A DNA stretch of 64,000 bases, taken from positions 1,232,835 through 1,296,834 of the forward strand of contig NZ_CM002139.1 in NCBI RefSeq assembly GCF_000454545.1, read 5' to 3'. The notes beneath the pieces were generated by a model. It was not told where the DNA came from, did not search any database, and saw only the letters and a program-made list of their open reading frames with translations. Position numbers and translations under genes: made by a program. Shown in pieces: positions 49,134 to 59,257 of this stretch; position 1 is the first letter of the stretch; every line of letters begins with the position of its first letter. Source of the stretch: Xanthomonas cassavae CFBP 4642 (GTDB lineage: Bacteria > Pseudomonadota > Gammaproteobacteria > Xanthomonadales > Xanthomonadaceae).

Positions 49134-50195
49134 TCAAAGCATCCGGCTGATCGTGAAACTCCCATACACCGGCGTCTCGCGCTGGGTCTCGAATTCGCGG
49201 GTGCGGTGGTAGCGGGCGAGGGCGAACTTCCAGCGGCCGTACATGATGGCCAGGCCGTAACCGACATCGCCCACGAACGGACGCTTGTCCACACTGTGGC
49301 TGTTGCGGAAGGTGTTGCCGTCCAGGGTGATGTCGCGGATCACCCAGCGTGCGTCGGTGGTCACGAACAGATGCCCCGACCAGCCACTGGCACGGCCCAG
49401 GCGGCTGGGTGCGGTGTTCTCGCCGGCCGGGCGGGTGGGGGTGCTGCCGAAGTCATCGGGCAGTTTCCAGCCAAAACGTGCTTCGCCACCGGCGTTCAGG
49501 TGCGTGGCCATATTGCCCACCGCGCCGCCCCAGTGAGAGATGAAATCCCACCCGAAGCCATCGGCATTGCCGCTGGCATCGGCAGGCCAGCGGCGCATGC
49601 GCTCGTGGACCAGGTTGATCAGTGGCTCATTGTGCAACTGGTTGTCCCAGCCCTGGAATTTTTCGTCGCCCAATGCGTCGTGGATCGCATCCTGGGCCTC
49701 CTGCGCAAAGGCCCAGGGGCCCACGACGCCGACCTGCAACTGGGTGGTTCGCAAGTACGCATCGTTGCGCGCGTTGTAGCCAAAACTTGCCAGCAGAATG
49801 CCTGCGTAGGGGCGGTCGTCCGGGATCACGTCGTGACGGGTGAAATCGGTGGGGGTGAAGATCGCCTGGCCGATCGAAAACACCATGTTCTGCTGATCGA
49901 ACTCGCCCGGATGCAGGCGTTCCAGGTAGCTGTTCACCCAGAGCGCGGTGCGCGGCAGGCAGGGGTCGTCGGTGTAGTCCACCAGGTTGGGCGACACCAG
50001 GGTCAGTACCGCGCCGTTGGAATAGCCCTGGTCCTGGTCCTCCCCACCGAACAGGTCGTTATCGACACGGAAATTCACCGCCGGCGGCGTACGCCCCAGC
50101 CGGCTCGAGTCGCATTGATCCGCGGCCAGGGCGGGCATCGACAATCCGGTGAGAGAAAGCAGCAGGGCAGCAGACAACGCGCGCGATCGGAGCAT
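49134..50195 (-). CDS. Outer-membrane lipid A deacylase, LpxR family
   Basis: A 353-aa outer-membrane beta-barrel related to LpxR, which removes the 3'-acyloxyacyl group of lipid A. After a signal peptide (ending in PALA) the first strand reads NFRVDNDLFGGEDQDQGYSNG, which contains the conserved Asn-Asp pair and the Ser of the family active site; WGGAVGN and the C-terminal aromatic strand (SFTISRML) fit a barrel. The homologues are also annotated as DUF2219. Substrate removal from lipid A is inferred. Start 50195 begins the clean signal peptide. Confidence 0.8.
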   Translation of the reverse strand: MLRSRALSAALLLSLTGLSMPALAADQCDSSRLGRTPPAVNFRVDNDLFGGEDQDQGYSNGAVLTLVSPNLVDYTDDPCLPRTALWVNSYLERLHPGEFDQQNMVFSIGQAIFTPTDFTRHDVIPDDRPYAGILLASFGYNARNDAYLRTTQLQVGVVGPWAFAQEAQDAIHDALGDEKFQGWDNQLHNEPLINLVHERMRRWPADASGNADGFGWDFISHWGGAVGNMATHLNAGGEARFGWKLPDDFGSTPTRPAGENTAPSRLGRASGWSGHLFVTTDARWVIRDITLDGNTFRNSHSVDKRPFVGDVGYGLAIMYGRWKFALARYHRTREFETQRETPVYGSFTISRML

Positions 50196-50457
50196 GGAGG
50201 GCCTGGGGAGTAAAGGTGGGCTAGGTTCAGCAAAGGTGCCTTCCACTACCGCTGCACCGCGTGAATTTCGTGCGGCGATGACGTCTTGTCTGTCGAGTTC
50301 GATTGCAGGATTGGCGCGCTATTGCATGGGTGTGTCCGGCTGAGTGACGTAGTCACCTGGTCGGCCCATGCCTCAGGTTCGCTGTGATGCGTGGCAGATA
50401 CCCGCAGCGACCTCCAGTGGACTTGGGTTTGCTCTCCACCGGCCCGATAATGGGACG

Positions 50458-50736
50458 ATGGACATCAGCACCGACACCCCCGATCACGGCTTCCAGTTCC
50501 CAGGCACCTTCGAGCTCAGCGCCATGGGCGCGGCTGATCGTGGCCTGGAAACCGAGCTTCCGCGTCTGCTCGCCGCCACCGGCGTGGAGTTGATGCAGGA
50601 AGGCGTCAGCTGGAAACACTCGTCCAGCGGCAAGTATGTCTCGGTCAAGATCGGCTTCCGCGCCGAGAGCCGGGAGCAGTTCGACGCCGCGCACCAGGCG
50701 CTGCGCGACCATCCGGAAGTGAAGTGGACGCTGTAG
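50458..50736 (+). CDS. DUF493 (YbeD) family protein
   Basis: A 92-aa cytoplasmic ferredoxin-like-fold protein of the DUF493 family; [22 protein letters not shown] is the family core. E. coli ybeD lies in front of lipB in the same way, and the gene here overlaps lipB by 13 bases. Function is unknown; allosteric regulation of lipoate synthesis has been suggested for YbeD, which is not testable here. Start 50458 follows GGGACG. Confidence 0.87.
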   Translation: MDISTDTPDHGFQFPGTFELSAMGAADRGLETELPRLLAATGVELMQEGVSWKHSSSGKYVSVKIGFRAESREQFDAAHQALRDHPEVKWTL

Positions 50737-51422
50737 CGGTCGAGCCGGTCATGGCTCCGGTTGCCATCCCGCCGGCGAAGTTGCGCGACCTGGGCCAGCA
50801 GGACTACACCGCGGTGTGGCGTGCAATGCAGCGTTTCACCGACACGCGCGCTAAGCACACGGCCGACGAGGTGTGGGTGGTCGAGCACGCGCCGGTGTTC
50901 ACCCTGGGCCAGGCCGGCAAGCCTGAGCACGTGCTGGCGCCGGGCGAGATTCCGGTGTTGCAGGTCGATCGCGGCGGGCAGGTGACCTATCACGGCCCTG
51001 GCCAGTTGGTGGTCTATCCGCTGCTGGACCTGCGCCGGCTCAAGATCGGCGTGCGCGATTACGTGTGCAAGATCGAGCAGGCGCTGATCGACACGCTGGA
51101 CGAGTGGAACATCGTGGCCGAGCGCCGCGACGGCGCGCCCGGCGTCTATGTGGGCGCGGCCAAGATCGCCGCACTCGGTATCCGGGTGCGCCGTGGCTGC
51201 ACCTTCCACGGGTTGTCGTTCAACGTGGCGATGGATCTGGAGCCATTCCACCGTATCAACCCCTGTGGCTACCAGGGTCTGCAGGTGACCTCGGTGCTAG
51301 ACTTGGGCGGCCCCTCCGGGATAGACGCGGTGAAGGCGGTGCTGCTCGAGCAACTGGCGCGCCAGTTCGGCCTCGTGCTGCAGCCCGTTTCCGCATTGCC
51401 CGACCTTTCGCTTCCGGCCTGA
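50724..51422 (+). CDS. lipB: Octanoyl-[acyl carrier protein]:protein octanoyltransferase LipB
   Basis: Transfers octanoate from ACP to the lipoyl domains of 2-oxoacid dehydrogenases and GcvH, the first step of endogenous lipoate synthesis. The 232-aa protein has the motif [20 protein letters not shown], the catalytic Lys147 in [10 protein letters not shown] and Cys181 in INPCGYQG. The start is a GTG at 50724 inside the end of the DUF493 gene. lipA follows after 14 bases. Confidence 0.96.
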   Translation: MDAVAVEPVMAPVAIPPAKLRDLGQQDYTAVWRAMQRFTDTRAKHTADEVWVVEHAPVFTLGQAGKPEHVLAPGEIPVLQVDRGGQVTYHGPGQLVVYPLLDLRRLKIGVRDYVCKIEQALIDTLDEWNIVAERRDGAPGVYVGAAKIAALGIRVRRGCTFHGLSFNVAMDLEPFHRINPCGYQGLQVTSVLDLGGPSGIDAVKAVLLEQLARQFGLVLQPVSALPDLSLPA

Positions 51423-51436
51423 GCGCCCGTACTGTC

Positions 51437-52450
51437 ATGACCCAGCCTATCGCCCGTTCCATCCCCTTGCAGGTCGTCTCCGGCGACACCGCGGCGCCTG
51501 CGCCGCTGCAGACCGGCGTCAAGCAGATCGGTGGCGACAAGATCAATCGTTCGCCGGTGCAGTTTGTCGATGCACCGGTACTGCGCAAGCCGTCGTGGAT
51601 CCGCGTGCGGATTCCGTCCGGCAACGCGGTGCAGACCCTCAAGGCCAAGCTGCGCGAAAACCGCCTGGTCACCGTCTGCGAAGAAGCCAGCTGCCCGAAC
51701 ATCCACGAGTGCTTCAGCCACGGCACCGCCACCTTCATGATCCTGGGCGAGGTGTGCACGCGGCGCTGCTCGTTCTGCGATGTGGCACATGGCCGGCCCA
51801 AGCCGCCGGATGCCGGCGAGCCGGCCAGTCTGGCCACCACCGTGGCCGACATGGGCCTGAAATACGTGGTGGTGACCAGCGTGGACCGCGACGATCTACG
51901 CGACGGCGGTGCGCAGCACTTCGTGGAGTGCATCTCCGCCATCCGCGCCAGTTCGCCCAACACCCGCATCGAGATCCTGACACCGGATTTCCGTGGCAAG
52001 GGCCGCATGGATCGCGCGCTGGAGATCCTGGCGCTCAGCCCGCCGGACGTGTTCAACCACAACATCGAAACGGTGCCGGACCTGTACCCGAACGTCCGCC
52101 CCGGTGCGGATTACCAGTGGTCGCTGACCCTGCTGCAGCGCTTCAAGGCGCAGCATCCGACCATCGCCACCAAGTCCGGCATCATGCTGGGGCTGGGCGA
52201 AACCATGGAGCAGGTGCAGGCCACCTTGCGTGATCTGCGCGCACACGATGTGGACATGATCACGATTGGCCAGTATCTGCAGCCGACGCCGCACCACCAC
52301 CCGGTGATGCGCTACTGGACACCGGAGGACTACAAGGCGCTGGAGGAGTACGGCAATGCGCTGGGCTTCAGCCACGTCGCATCGGGTCCGATGGTGCGCT
52401 CGTCGTACCATGCCGACCGGCAGGCCGCAGGCGCCGGCGTCGCCGCCTGA
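51437..52450 (+). CDS. lipA: Lipoyl synthase
   Basis: Radical SAM enzyme that inserts two sulfurs into the protein-bound octanoyl group. The auxiliary cluster cysteines are 81, 86 and 92 ([12 protein letters not shown]) and the SAM-cluster cysteines are 107, 111 and 114 (CTRRCSFC). The sulfur-donor-side serine lies in the C-terminal SSYHAD. The length of 337 aa is usual. It completes the DUF493-lipB-lipA operon. Confidence 0.97.
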   Translation: MTQPIARSIPLQVVSGDTAAPAPLQTGVKQIGGDKINRSPVQFVDAPVLRKPSWIRVRIPSGNAVQTLKAKLRENRLVTVCEEASCPNIHECFSHGTATFMILGEVCTRRCSFCDVAHGRPKPPDAGEPASLATTVADMGLKYVVVTSVDRDDLRDGGAQHFVECISAIRASSPNTRIEILTPDFRGKGRMDRALEILALSPPDVFNHNIETVPDLYPNVRPGADYQWSLTLLQRFKAQHPTIATKSGIMLGLGETMEQVQATLRDLRAHDVDMITIGQYLQPTPHHHPVMRYWTPEDYKALEEYGNALGFSHVASGPMVRSSYHADRQAAGAGVAA

Positions 52451-52786
52451 GCGGCGGTACCGGTGGCTGGCATGTGATTACCGTCGCGTGCTGCTGGTCG
52501 GCTCGGCCAGCAGCAGCGCTGGATGTGCGATCGCGCATTGACGGCCGTGATGCTGTTTTCAACGTTGCTGGCTCGCCCGATTCGGCCCTGTGCACCGCAC
52601 GGGGCCGTTTTGCATTCGGCGGCGGCGCCCAACTGAGCGAGGTACGGTCTCGTTCACAATCTGCTACATGCCGGGCGCTAGGCTGATTCAGCCAGCGGAT
52701 GACAACGCCAGCAACTTTCGGCACTGTCATGCTGTCCGATCCGATCACCGCCGTTCTTTTGTCGGCCCCGTGCCGAGAGCCATTCG
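52451..52786. other. Gap between lipA and prc
   Basis: 336 bases. A GC-rich near-palindrome GCTGCTGG...CCAGCAGC at about 52490-52518 could end the lip transcript; no T tract follows. No gene or clear promoter was recognised. Confidence 0.4.
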
Positions 52787-54970
52787 ATGACCTACAACGT
52801 TTCTGCGTCCATGAAGGCCGGCCTGCTGGCGCTGGTGTTGACCACTCCGATGGCATTGCTCGCACGCGCCGATACCGCGCTGCCGGCGGCCGCCACGCCT
52901 GAGCAGGCGACCGCGACCAAACTCGTCTATGGCCTGCTGTCCGATAGTCGCTATGCGTATCGGCCGCGCACGTTGGACGAGGCGATGGCCAAGGATGTCT
53001 TCAAGCGGTATCTGGAAGCGCTCGATGGCGGCAAGCAATTCTTCACCCAGGCGGATATCGACGGTTTTGCGCCGCTGCAGGCCGGTGTGGGCGACGCGTT
53101 GCGCGGTGGCAATCTGGAACCGGCGTTCCAGGTCTTTGCGGTGTACCGCAAGCGTGTCGACCAACGGGTCAAGTACGCGCGCGACCTGCTCAAGCAGGAC
53201 TTCGATTTCAACGGCAGCGACAAGTTCGAGTACGACCGCAAGGACGTGCCCTGGGCATCGGATGACAAGCAGCTGGATGTGCTGTGGCGGCAGTCGGTGA
53301 TGAACGACTGGCTGCGTCTGAAGCTGGCCGGCAAGAAGCCCGACGACATCCGCAAGACGCTGGACAAGCGTTATGCCGCGCTCGCCGACTCGGTCAAGCA
53401 GCTCAAGGGCGAGGATGTGTTCCAGTTCTTCGTCAACGCCTACACCAACGCGGTTGACCCGCACACCGACTATTTCACCCCGCGCACCGCCGAGACGTTC
53501 AATCAGCAGATGTCGCTGTCGCTGGAAGGCATTGGCGCGCAGCTGCAGAAGCAGGACGATATGGTGGTGATCCGCGAGGTGATCCCGGGAGGTCCTGCGG
53601 CGGTGGACGGCACGCTCAAGCCGGGCGATCGCATCGTCGGTGTGGGCCAGGCCAAGAACGGGGCGATCGAGGACGTGATCGGCTGGCGCATCGACGACGT
53701 GGTGGCCAAGATCCGTGGCAGCAAGGACACCCAGGTGCGCCTGGAATACATCCCGGCCGAGTCGGGCATCGACGGCAAGCACCGCACGGTCACGCTGACC
53801 CGGCAAAAGGTGCGCCTGGCCGAGCAGGCCGCCAAGGGAGAAACCATCAAACTGCCGGCCCAGGGCGGTCAGCCGGAACGCCGCATCGGCATCATCAAGC
53901 TGCCGGGCTTCTACCAGGATTTCGAGGGGCGTCGTCGCAATGCGACCGATTACGCATCTGCAACGCGCGACGTTGCCAAGTTGCTGGCAGGCTTCAAGAC
54001 CGACAAGGTCGACGGCGTGGTGCTGGACCTGCGCAACAACGGTGGCGGCTCGCTGGACGAGGCGATCGAACTGACCGGCCTGTTCATCGAACAGGGCCCG
54101 GTGGTGCAGGTGCGCGAATCCGGTGGCCGGGTCACCGTCAATGGCGACAGCAATCCCAAGGTTGCCTGGGATGGCCCGCTGGGCGTGCTGATCAATCGCG
54201 GTTCGGCATCGGCATCGGAGATCTTTGCCGGCGCCATCCAGGATTACGGCCGTGGCCTGGTGATCGGCGAAACCAGCTTTGGCAAAGGCACGGTGCAGAA
54301 CATCGTGGACCTGGACCGGTGGCCGGCCGCCGAAGGCCAGCGCTACGGGCAGGTCAAGCTGACCATTGCGCAGTTCTTCCGCGTCAGCGGTTCGAGCACC
54401 CAGCACAAGGGCGTGGTACCGGATATCGCCTTCCCGGCCAGCGTCGATGCCACCGAATTCGGCGAGAGCACCTACGACAACGCGCTGCCGTGGACGCGCA
54501 TCGCTGCCGCGCCGCACACCCAGTACGGCAACTTCGCACCGCTGCTGCCCAAGCTGCAGACGCTGCACACCGCGCGCATCGCCACCGACAAGGAGTTCCA
54601 GTGGTGGGAAGAGGACGTCAAGCAGTTCCGCGAAGAGAAGGCCAAGAAGTACATTTCCTTGAACGAGGCCGAGCGCCTGGCCGAGCGCCAGAAGCAGGAC
54701 CAGCAGCGCAAGGATCGGCAGCAGATTCGCAAGCAGCTCGGCTTGCCGCTGGATCCGCTTGCCGACGACACCGATGATGGCCTGACCGGCAGCGAACGCG
54801 ATATCGTCAAGGACACCGCGCGTGAGAAGGCGGCAGAAAAGCGTCCGGACCCGTTGTTGCACGAGTCGGCCGCCATCCTGGCCGATGCGTTGGGCCTGCT
54901 GTCGCAGGACCAACCGCTTTCGGCGCAAGTGCTGCCGCAGTCCACGGCCCCGGGGCGCTGGGCAGACTGA
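52787..54970 (+). CDS. prc: Carboxy-terminal (tail-specific) protease Prc
   Basis: Periplasmic serine protease that degrades proteins by their C-termini and controls lytic enzymes such as MepS and RlpA-type hydrolases in other bacteria. The 727-aa protein has a signal peptide, an N-terminal helical domain, a PDZ domain (about residues 250-340, IGAQLQKQDDMVVIREVIPGGPA in two parts), and an S41 domain. Its Ser/Lys dyad is probably Ser475 in GSASASE and Lys500 in FGKGTVQ, with the 25-residue spacing of E. coli Prc. A charged C-terminal domain follows. Terminator just downstream. Confidence 0.93.
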   Translation: MTYNVSASMKAGLLALVLTTPMALLARADTALPAAATPEQATATKLVYGLLSDSRYAYRPRTLDEAMAKDVFKRYLEALDGGKQFFTQADIDGFAPLQAGVGDALRGGNLEPAFQVFAVYRKRVDQRVKYARDLLKQDFDFNGSDKFEYDRKDVPWASDDKQLDVLWRQSVMNDWLRLKLAGKKPDDIRKTLDKRYAALADSVKQLKGEDVFQFFVNAYTNAVDPHTDYFTPRTAETFNQQMSLSLEGIGAQLQKQDDMVVIREVIPGGPAAVDGTLKPGDRIVGVGQAKNGAIEDVIGWRIDDVVAKIRGSKDTQVRLEYIPAESGIDGKHRTVTLTRQKVRLAEQAAKGETIKLPAQGGQPERRIGIIKLPGFYQDFEGRRRNATDYASATRDVAKLLAGFKTDKVDGVVLDLRNNGGGSLDEAIELTGLFIEQGPVVQVRESGGRVTVNGDSNPKVAWDGPLGVLINRGSASASEIFAGAIQDYGRGLVIGETSFGKGTVQNIVDLDRWPAAEGQRYGQVKLTIAQFFRVSGSSTQHKGVVPDIAFPASVDATEFGESTYDNALPWTRIAAAPHTQYGNFAPLLPKLQTLHTARIATDKEFQWWEEDVKQFREEKAKKYISLNEAERLAERQKQDQQRKDRQQIRKQLGLPLDPLADDTDDGLTGSERDIVKDTAREKAAEKRPDPLLHESAAILADALGLLSQDQPLSAQVLPQSTAPGRWAD

Positions 54971-54994
54971 TCACCGCTGCGCATCCGATCCACG

Positions 54995-55026
54995 AACGCC
55001 ACCGCTTGCCGGTGGCGTTTTCGTTT
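54995..55026 (+). terminator. Rho-independent terminator after prc
   Basis: AACGCCACCG and CGGTGGCGTT pair around CTTGC, followed by TTCGTTT. It also lies at the 3' end of the convergent TSUP gene. Confidence 0.8.
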
Positions 55027-55054
55027 GTGTGCGGCATCCGCTGTCAGCGAGATC

Positions 55055-55798
55055 TCAGGCCAGCGCCTGCCAGCAGGCCTGCAGGCCGAGCAGCAGCAAG
55101 GTGCCGAAAAATACCTGGCGGAACAGATCGGCAGAGATGCGGCGACGCACCCGCGTGCCAGCCCATACGCCCGCTGCGGTAGGTACCAGCGCCAACAGCG
55201 ATGGCAGGCCGGCCGAGAGCGGCACCCCGCCATGCCAGACCAGCGCGATGGCCAGGGCGAGCGTTGCCGTGCCGAAGCACGCCGCCAGTGCGCGGATCAA
55301 CAGCTCACGCGGCAGGCCCAACGCAGACAGATAGGGCACCACCGGAATCACCAGGACACCGGTGGCGCCGTTGAGCAGGCCACCGACCAGTCCGGTCAGC
55401 GGGCTGGCCCAGCGTTCGTGGCGTGGCGGCAGCGTCCACTGCCGGCGCGCAAGCCCGAGCAGGGCGTAGACCACCAGCAGCACGCCGAGCGCGGCGCGCA
55501 GGACGCGCGGGTTGCCGCCGATCATCACCCCGGCGCTCAGCCAGGTGCCCGCCACCACGAGGGCCAATACCGGCCACAGACGCCGCAACAGCGCTGCCGG
55601 CGCCGGCCCCCAGGCCTGCTGCAGATTCGTCACCAGCGAAGGCAACACCAGCAGTGCGGCGGCCTGGCTGGGCGGCAGCCATAGCCCGAGCAGCCCCATC
55701 GCCACCGTCGGCAGCCCCATGCCGGCCACGCCCTTGACGCCGCCGGCCAGCAGGAAGACCGCTGCAACCAGCAGCCACTGCGAAACATGTCCACTCAT
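55055..55798 (-). CDS. TauE/SafE (TSUP) family anion transporter
   Basis: A 247-aa inner-membrane protein with about seven hydrophobic helices and the two half-repeats of the TSUP family (GVKGVAGMGLPTVAMGLLG and GLVGGLLNGATGVLVIPVVPYLS). Members export or import sulfite, sulfoacetate, taurine-derived or other organic anions. Divergently transcribed from a LysR regulator over 88 bases, so the anion may be its inducer; the substrate is unknown. Confidence 0.85.
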   Translation of the reverse strand: MSGHVSQWLLVAAVFLLAGGVKGVAGMGLPTVAMGLLGLWLPPSQAAALLVLPSLVTNLQQAWGPAPAALLRRLWPVLALVVAGTWLSAGVMIGGNPRVLRAALGVLLVVYALLGLARRQWTLPPRHERWASPLTGLVGGLLNGATGVLVIPVVPYLSALGLPRELLIRALAACFGTATLALAIALVWHGGVPLSAGLPSLLALVPTAAGVWAGTRVRRRISADLFRQVFFGTLLLLGLQACWQALA

Positions 55799-55886
55799 GG
55801 GCGCCAGGATCCGGGTGGCGATGCTGAGCCGGCAAGCTGTCTTTGTTTGAGGCAGACTTCGGCTACGCCGAAGGCTGGGAGTGCAC

Positions 55887-56792
55887 ATGCAGGTAGAGTT
55901 CGTCGATCTGCGGATTTTTGTTGCGGTAGCCGACACCGGCAGCATCACGGCTGGCGCCGACCGCGTGGCGCTGTCGCTGGCGGCCGCCAGTGCGCGCATC
56001 CGCGCGCTGGAGTTGCAGGTCGGGGCGGCGCTGTTCGAGCGTGGCCGGCGCGGGGTGACGCTCACCGCGGCCGGCCAGGTGTTGCTGCGACACGCACGGG
56101 TGCTGGCGCGGCAGGAGCAGGCGATGCGCAGCGAACTTGGCGACTATGGCATCGGCGGCCAGGTCACGCTGCGACTGGCCGCCAACACCGCCGCACTCTC
56201 GGAATGGCTACCCGAATGCGTGGCGGATTTCTTGCTGGCGCATCCGCGGGTGGATCTGACCCTGGCCGAGTGGGGGAGCGAGGAGGCGGCCGACGCGGTG
56301 CGCGATGAACGTGCCGACCTGGCTGTGGTGGCGGGGCATGCGGATTTCACCGGCCTGCAGCGGCGCCCGTTCCGGCAGGATCGCCTGGTGGTGGCGATGG
56401 CCGCCAGCCATTCGCTGGCCGCTGCGGGCGGCGTGCGCCTGACCGATATCGCACAGATGCAGTTGCTGGCATTGTCGGCCGACAACGCCTTGCAGCGTCA
56501 CCTGCGCACGCACCTGGCCAGGGCCGGCGTGCACCTGCGCATCCGCGCGCGCGTGCCCGGCATCGAAACACTGTGCCGCATGCTGGCGCGCGGTGTGGGT
56601 GTGGCCATCGTGCCGCACGCGGCGCTGGCGTGCTCCAGCGTCAGGCAGCAGTTGGCGGCGGTGCCGCTGGACGAAACCTGGGCGCGGCGCGAGCTGTCCA
56701 TCGTCTGGCGCGACACGCCATCGGCGATCCTGCAGACCTTGCTGGAATGGCTGCAGGCCAGCGCGGCACAGGCTGGCATCCAGGTGGTTTGA
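55887..56792 (+). CDS. LysR-family transcriptional regulator
   Basis: A 301-aa regulator: N-terminal winged helix-turn-helix (DLRIFVAVADTGSITAGADRVALSLAAASARIRALE in two blocks), then a periplasmic-binding-protein-like effector domain. The recognition helix is intact. The divergent arrangement with the TSUP transporter gene is the classical LysR layout, and that gene is the likely target. I prefer the ATG at 55887; a GTG at 55881 is possible but sits too close to the ribosome binding site. Effector unknown. Confidence 0.9.
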   Translation: MQVEFVDLRIFVAVADTGSITAGADRVALSLAAASARIRALELQVGAALFERGRRGVTLTAAGQVLLRHARVLARQEQAMRSELGDYGIGGQVTLRLAANTAALSEWLPECVADFLLAHPRVDLTLAEWGSEEAADAVRDERADLAVVAGHADFTGLQRRPFRQDRLVVAMAASHSLAAAGGVRLTDIAQMQLLALSADNALQRHLRTHLARAGVHLRIRARVPGIETLCRMLARGVGVAIVPHAALACSSVRQQLAAVPLDETWARRELSIVWRDTPSAILQTLLEWLQASAAQAGIQVV

Positions 56793-57024
56793 GCGGCCGG
56801 CACATCGCCGCGTGGCTGCCGGGCGTGGCCGCTGCGCGGGCTTTCAATGTCCTAACGCTGCAACCATTGATTCAAGCGCGCCTTCCCCACCGACATGACG
56901 CTTGCTTGAGATGTTTGTGAGCCGCTTCGAGCGGCCGCAACACCCACAAGATCGGATCCCGTAGCCGCTGGCAGGCGTGTCATTGCGTCATTGCCGGCGC
57001 GATGAGTGCTTGCGCGTTTGGCTG

Positions 57025-57893
57025 TCAGCGCGGCCAGTCGAACTCGGCCAGCACCGGATAATGATCGGACGGCAGGATGCCGCCGGGGCGGTCCTCCAGG
57101 GTGGTGAAGCGGGTAGGCGTCAGGCCGCGGAACAGAATCCAGTCGATGCGCCGGGTCGGGCGGGTGCTGAAATCCTGGAAGGTGTTTTCCGGACCGTTGC
57201 GCTTGGGTGCGTGGGTGCGTGCATCGCCCAGCACGGCGGTGAGCGTGGGGTAGGTACGCTTGTCCGGATCGCTGTTGAAATCGCCGGTCAGCACCACCGG
57301 ACTATCCGCAGACAGCTTCGCAATACGCGACAGGATCAATCGGGCGCCTTGCTCGCGGGCCTGCTCATCCTGATCGCGGTGCGGCAGATGCGTGTTGAAC
57401 AGGTAGAACCGGCGCTTGTCGCTGCGACGTTCAAACAGTGCCCAGGTGACCATGCGTGGCAGGTCCGTTCCCCAGCTGCCGCTGCCGGGGATGTCGGGTG
57501 TTTCGGATAGCCAGAAGTCGCCCAATTCGACCACCGTCAGCACGCGGCTGTCATAGAACACGCCCATGTGCTCACCGCCACCGTCGGCACTGCGTCCCTT
57601 GCCGAACCAGCGATAGGTCGGCAAGTGCGTTGCAAGATACCGCGCCTGCTCCTGTGTACCAGCTCCTGGGTGCCGACGACATTCGGATGCGCCTGACGGA
57701 TCAACGCGACCATGGCATCGCGACGCGCCTGCCAACGTTTGTCGCCGTCGGTATCGACCGGCACGCGCACGTTGAACGACATCACCCGCAGCGGCGCGCT
57801 CGGCGTTGCCGCCAGTGCGGGCAGGGCGATGCACAGCGCTGCAACGGTGGCGAGAAGGCGGCGCAGCAGCACCTGCGCGATCGGACGTGGCAT
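57025..57893 (-). pseudogene. Endonuclease/exonuclease/phosphatase family gene, frameshifted
   Basis: Read on the minus strand. The first frame from ATG 57893 encodes a signal peptide (ending ALPALA) and the start of the EEP domain, RVMSFNVRVPVDTDGDKRW and VVGTQEL with the catalytic Asn and Glu. Near 57650-57668 the frame shifts; the second frame continues QARYLATHLPTYRWFGKG, FYLFNTHLPHRD, VVLTGDFNSDP and the terminal LPSDHYPVLAEFDWPR, which supplies the remaining catalytic residues including His. Two extra bases (or one missing) explain it. Joined, it would be a secreted metal-dependent phosphodiesterase of about 288 aa. No compensating slippery site is evident. Confidence 0.7.
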
Positions 57894-58073
57894 GCAGGCG
57901 AACTCCCTGGAAACAAGAGCACCGAGTCTAGCCAGCAACGATGACCACTGCGTCACGACAGTGATGATGTATGCAGACATCCTCGCCTGCTTGACGCCGC
58001 CGCGCATCGGCGTAGCATTTGCACCAAGCCAGCGGACAGACCGCTGGTTACCCACCAACCGTGAGGGATTCTC

Positions 58074-59129
58074 ATGGCAGTGCAGTACGATTATCTCGTG
58101 TTTATCGGGCGTTTCGAGCCCTTTCATAACGGCCACGCCGCCGTCGCCCGCCATGCGTTGGGCAAGGCGAGCAAGCTCATTGTGTTGATCGGTTCGGCCG
58201 ACACGCCACGCACCATTCGCAATCCCTGGACCGTCGCAGAACGCGCGGTGATGATCGAGTCCGCGTTGCCGGGCGAGAACGCGCGACTGATCCTGCGTCC
58301 ATTGCGCGATCATCTCTATAACGAAAGCCTGTGGATCGCCGAGGTGCAGCGCCAGGTTGCCGAAGCGGTGCAGGCCGATGGCGGCGCGCCCGATGCGCGG
58401 GTCGGCCTGATCGGCATGGACAAGGATGCCAGCAGTTATTACCTGCGCGAGTTTCCGCAGTGGCCGCTGGAAGATGTGCAACACACCGCCACCCTGTCGG
58501 CCACCGAACTGCGTCGCTATCTGTTCGAGGCGGGCGACATCGGTTTCCATGGCGGGCTGTTGATGCTGCGCGGCAATGTGCCGGCGCCAGTCTACGACAT
58601 GCTTGAAGCGTTCCGGCGCAATTCGCCCAGTTATGCGCAGCTGGTGGCCGAATACCGTTTCATCGAGCACTACCGCGCTGCCTGGAAGGATGCGCCGTAT
58701 GCGCCCACCTTCGTGACCACCGATGCGGTGGTGGTGCACTCGGGCCACGTGCTGCTGGTGCGCCGCCGTGCCGAGCCGGGCAAGGGCCTGTGGGCATTGC
58801 CGGGCGGTTTCGTTGCGCAGGACGAGGGGCTGCTGGACAGCTGCCTGCGCGAGCTGCGCGAAGAAACCCGGCTCAAGCTGCCGGTGCCGGTGCTCAAGGG
58901 CTCGTTGCGTGCCCGCCAGGTGTTCGACCATCCCGACCGCAGCCTGCGCGGGCGCACCATCACCCATGCCTTCCACTTCGAATTTCCGGCCGGCGAGCTG
59001 CCTGTCGTGCGCGGTGGCGACGATGCCGACAAGGCGCGCTGGATTCCGATCGCCGAGGTCATGGCGATGGGCCCGCGTCTGTACGAAGACCACCTGCATA
59101 TCCTTGAATTCTTCCTGGGCCGTGGTTGA
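58074..59129 (+). CDS. nadM: Bifunctional NMN adenylyltransferase / Nudix hydrolase
   Basis: The N-terminal domain (about residues 1-185) is a nucleotidyltransferase that makes NAD from NMN: FIGRFEPFHNGH near residue 10 and the terminal LSATELRRYLF. The C-terminal domain (about 200-350) is a Nudix hydrolase, probably ADP-ribose pyrophosphatase, with the box GGFVAQDE...LRELREET. Both halves look intact in 351 aa. nadV lies 128 bases downstream, so the two would turn nicotinamide into NAD in two steps. GTGAGGG precedes the ATG. Confidence 0.92.
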   Translation: MAVQYDYLVFIGRFEPFHNGHAAVARHALGKASKLIVLIGSADTPRTIRNPWTVAERAVMIESALPGENARLILRPLRDHLYNESLWIAEVQRQVAEAVQADGGAPDARVGLIGMDKDASSYYLREFPQWPLEDVQHTATLSATELRRYLFEAGDIGFHGGLLMLRGNVPAPVYDMLEAFRRNSPSYAQLVAEYRFIEHYRAAWKDAPYAPTFVTTDAVVVHSGHVLLVRRRAEPGKGLWALPGGFVAQDEGLLDSCLRELREETRLKLPVPVLKGSLRARQVFDHPDRSLRGRTITHAFHFEFPAGELPVVRGGDDADKARWIPIAEVMAMGPRLYEDHLHILEFFLGRG

Positions 59130-59257
59130 AGGCAGCGGCATGCGCCTGCGTGCCGGCACCGATCGGTGTTGTCCGCATGACATGTGTTTTTGCTTGCAGC
59201 ACAGCCTCCCGCCGGCGGACAGACTGCCGGTTTTCCCGACGCGAAGGAGCTTCCGTC

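Noticed and set aside
57894..58073. Riboswitch or NAD-responsive leader upstream of nadM
   Set aside because: The 180-base leader shows no recognisable NAD-riboswitch or regulator palindrome that I could support.
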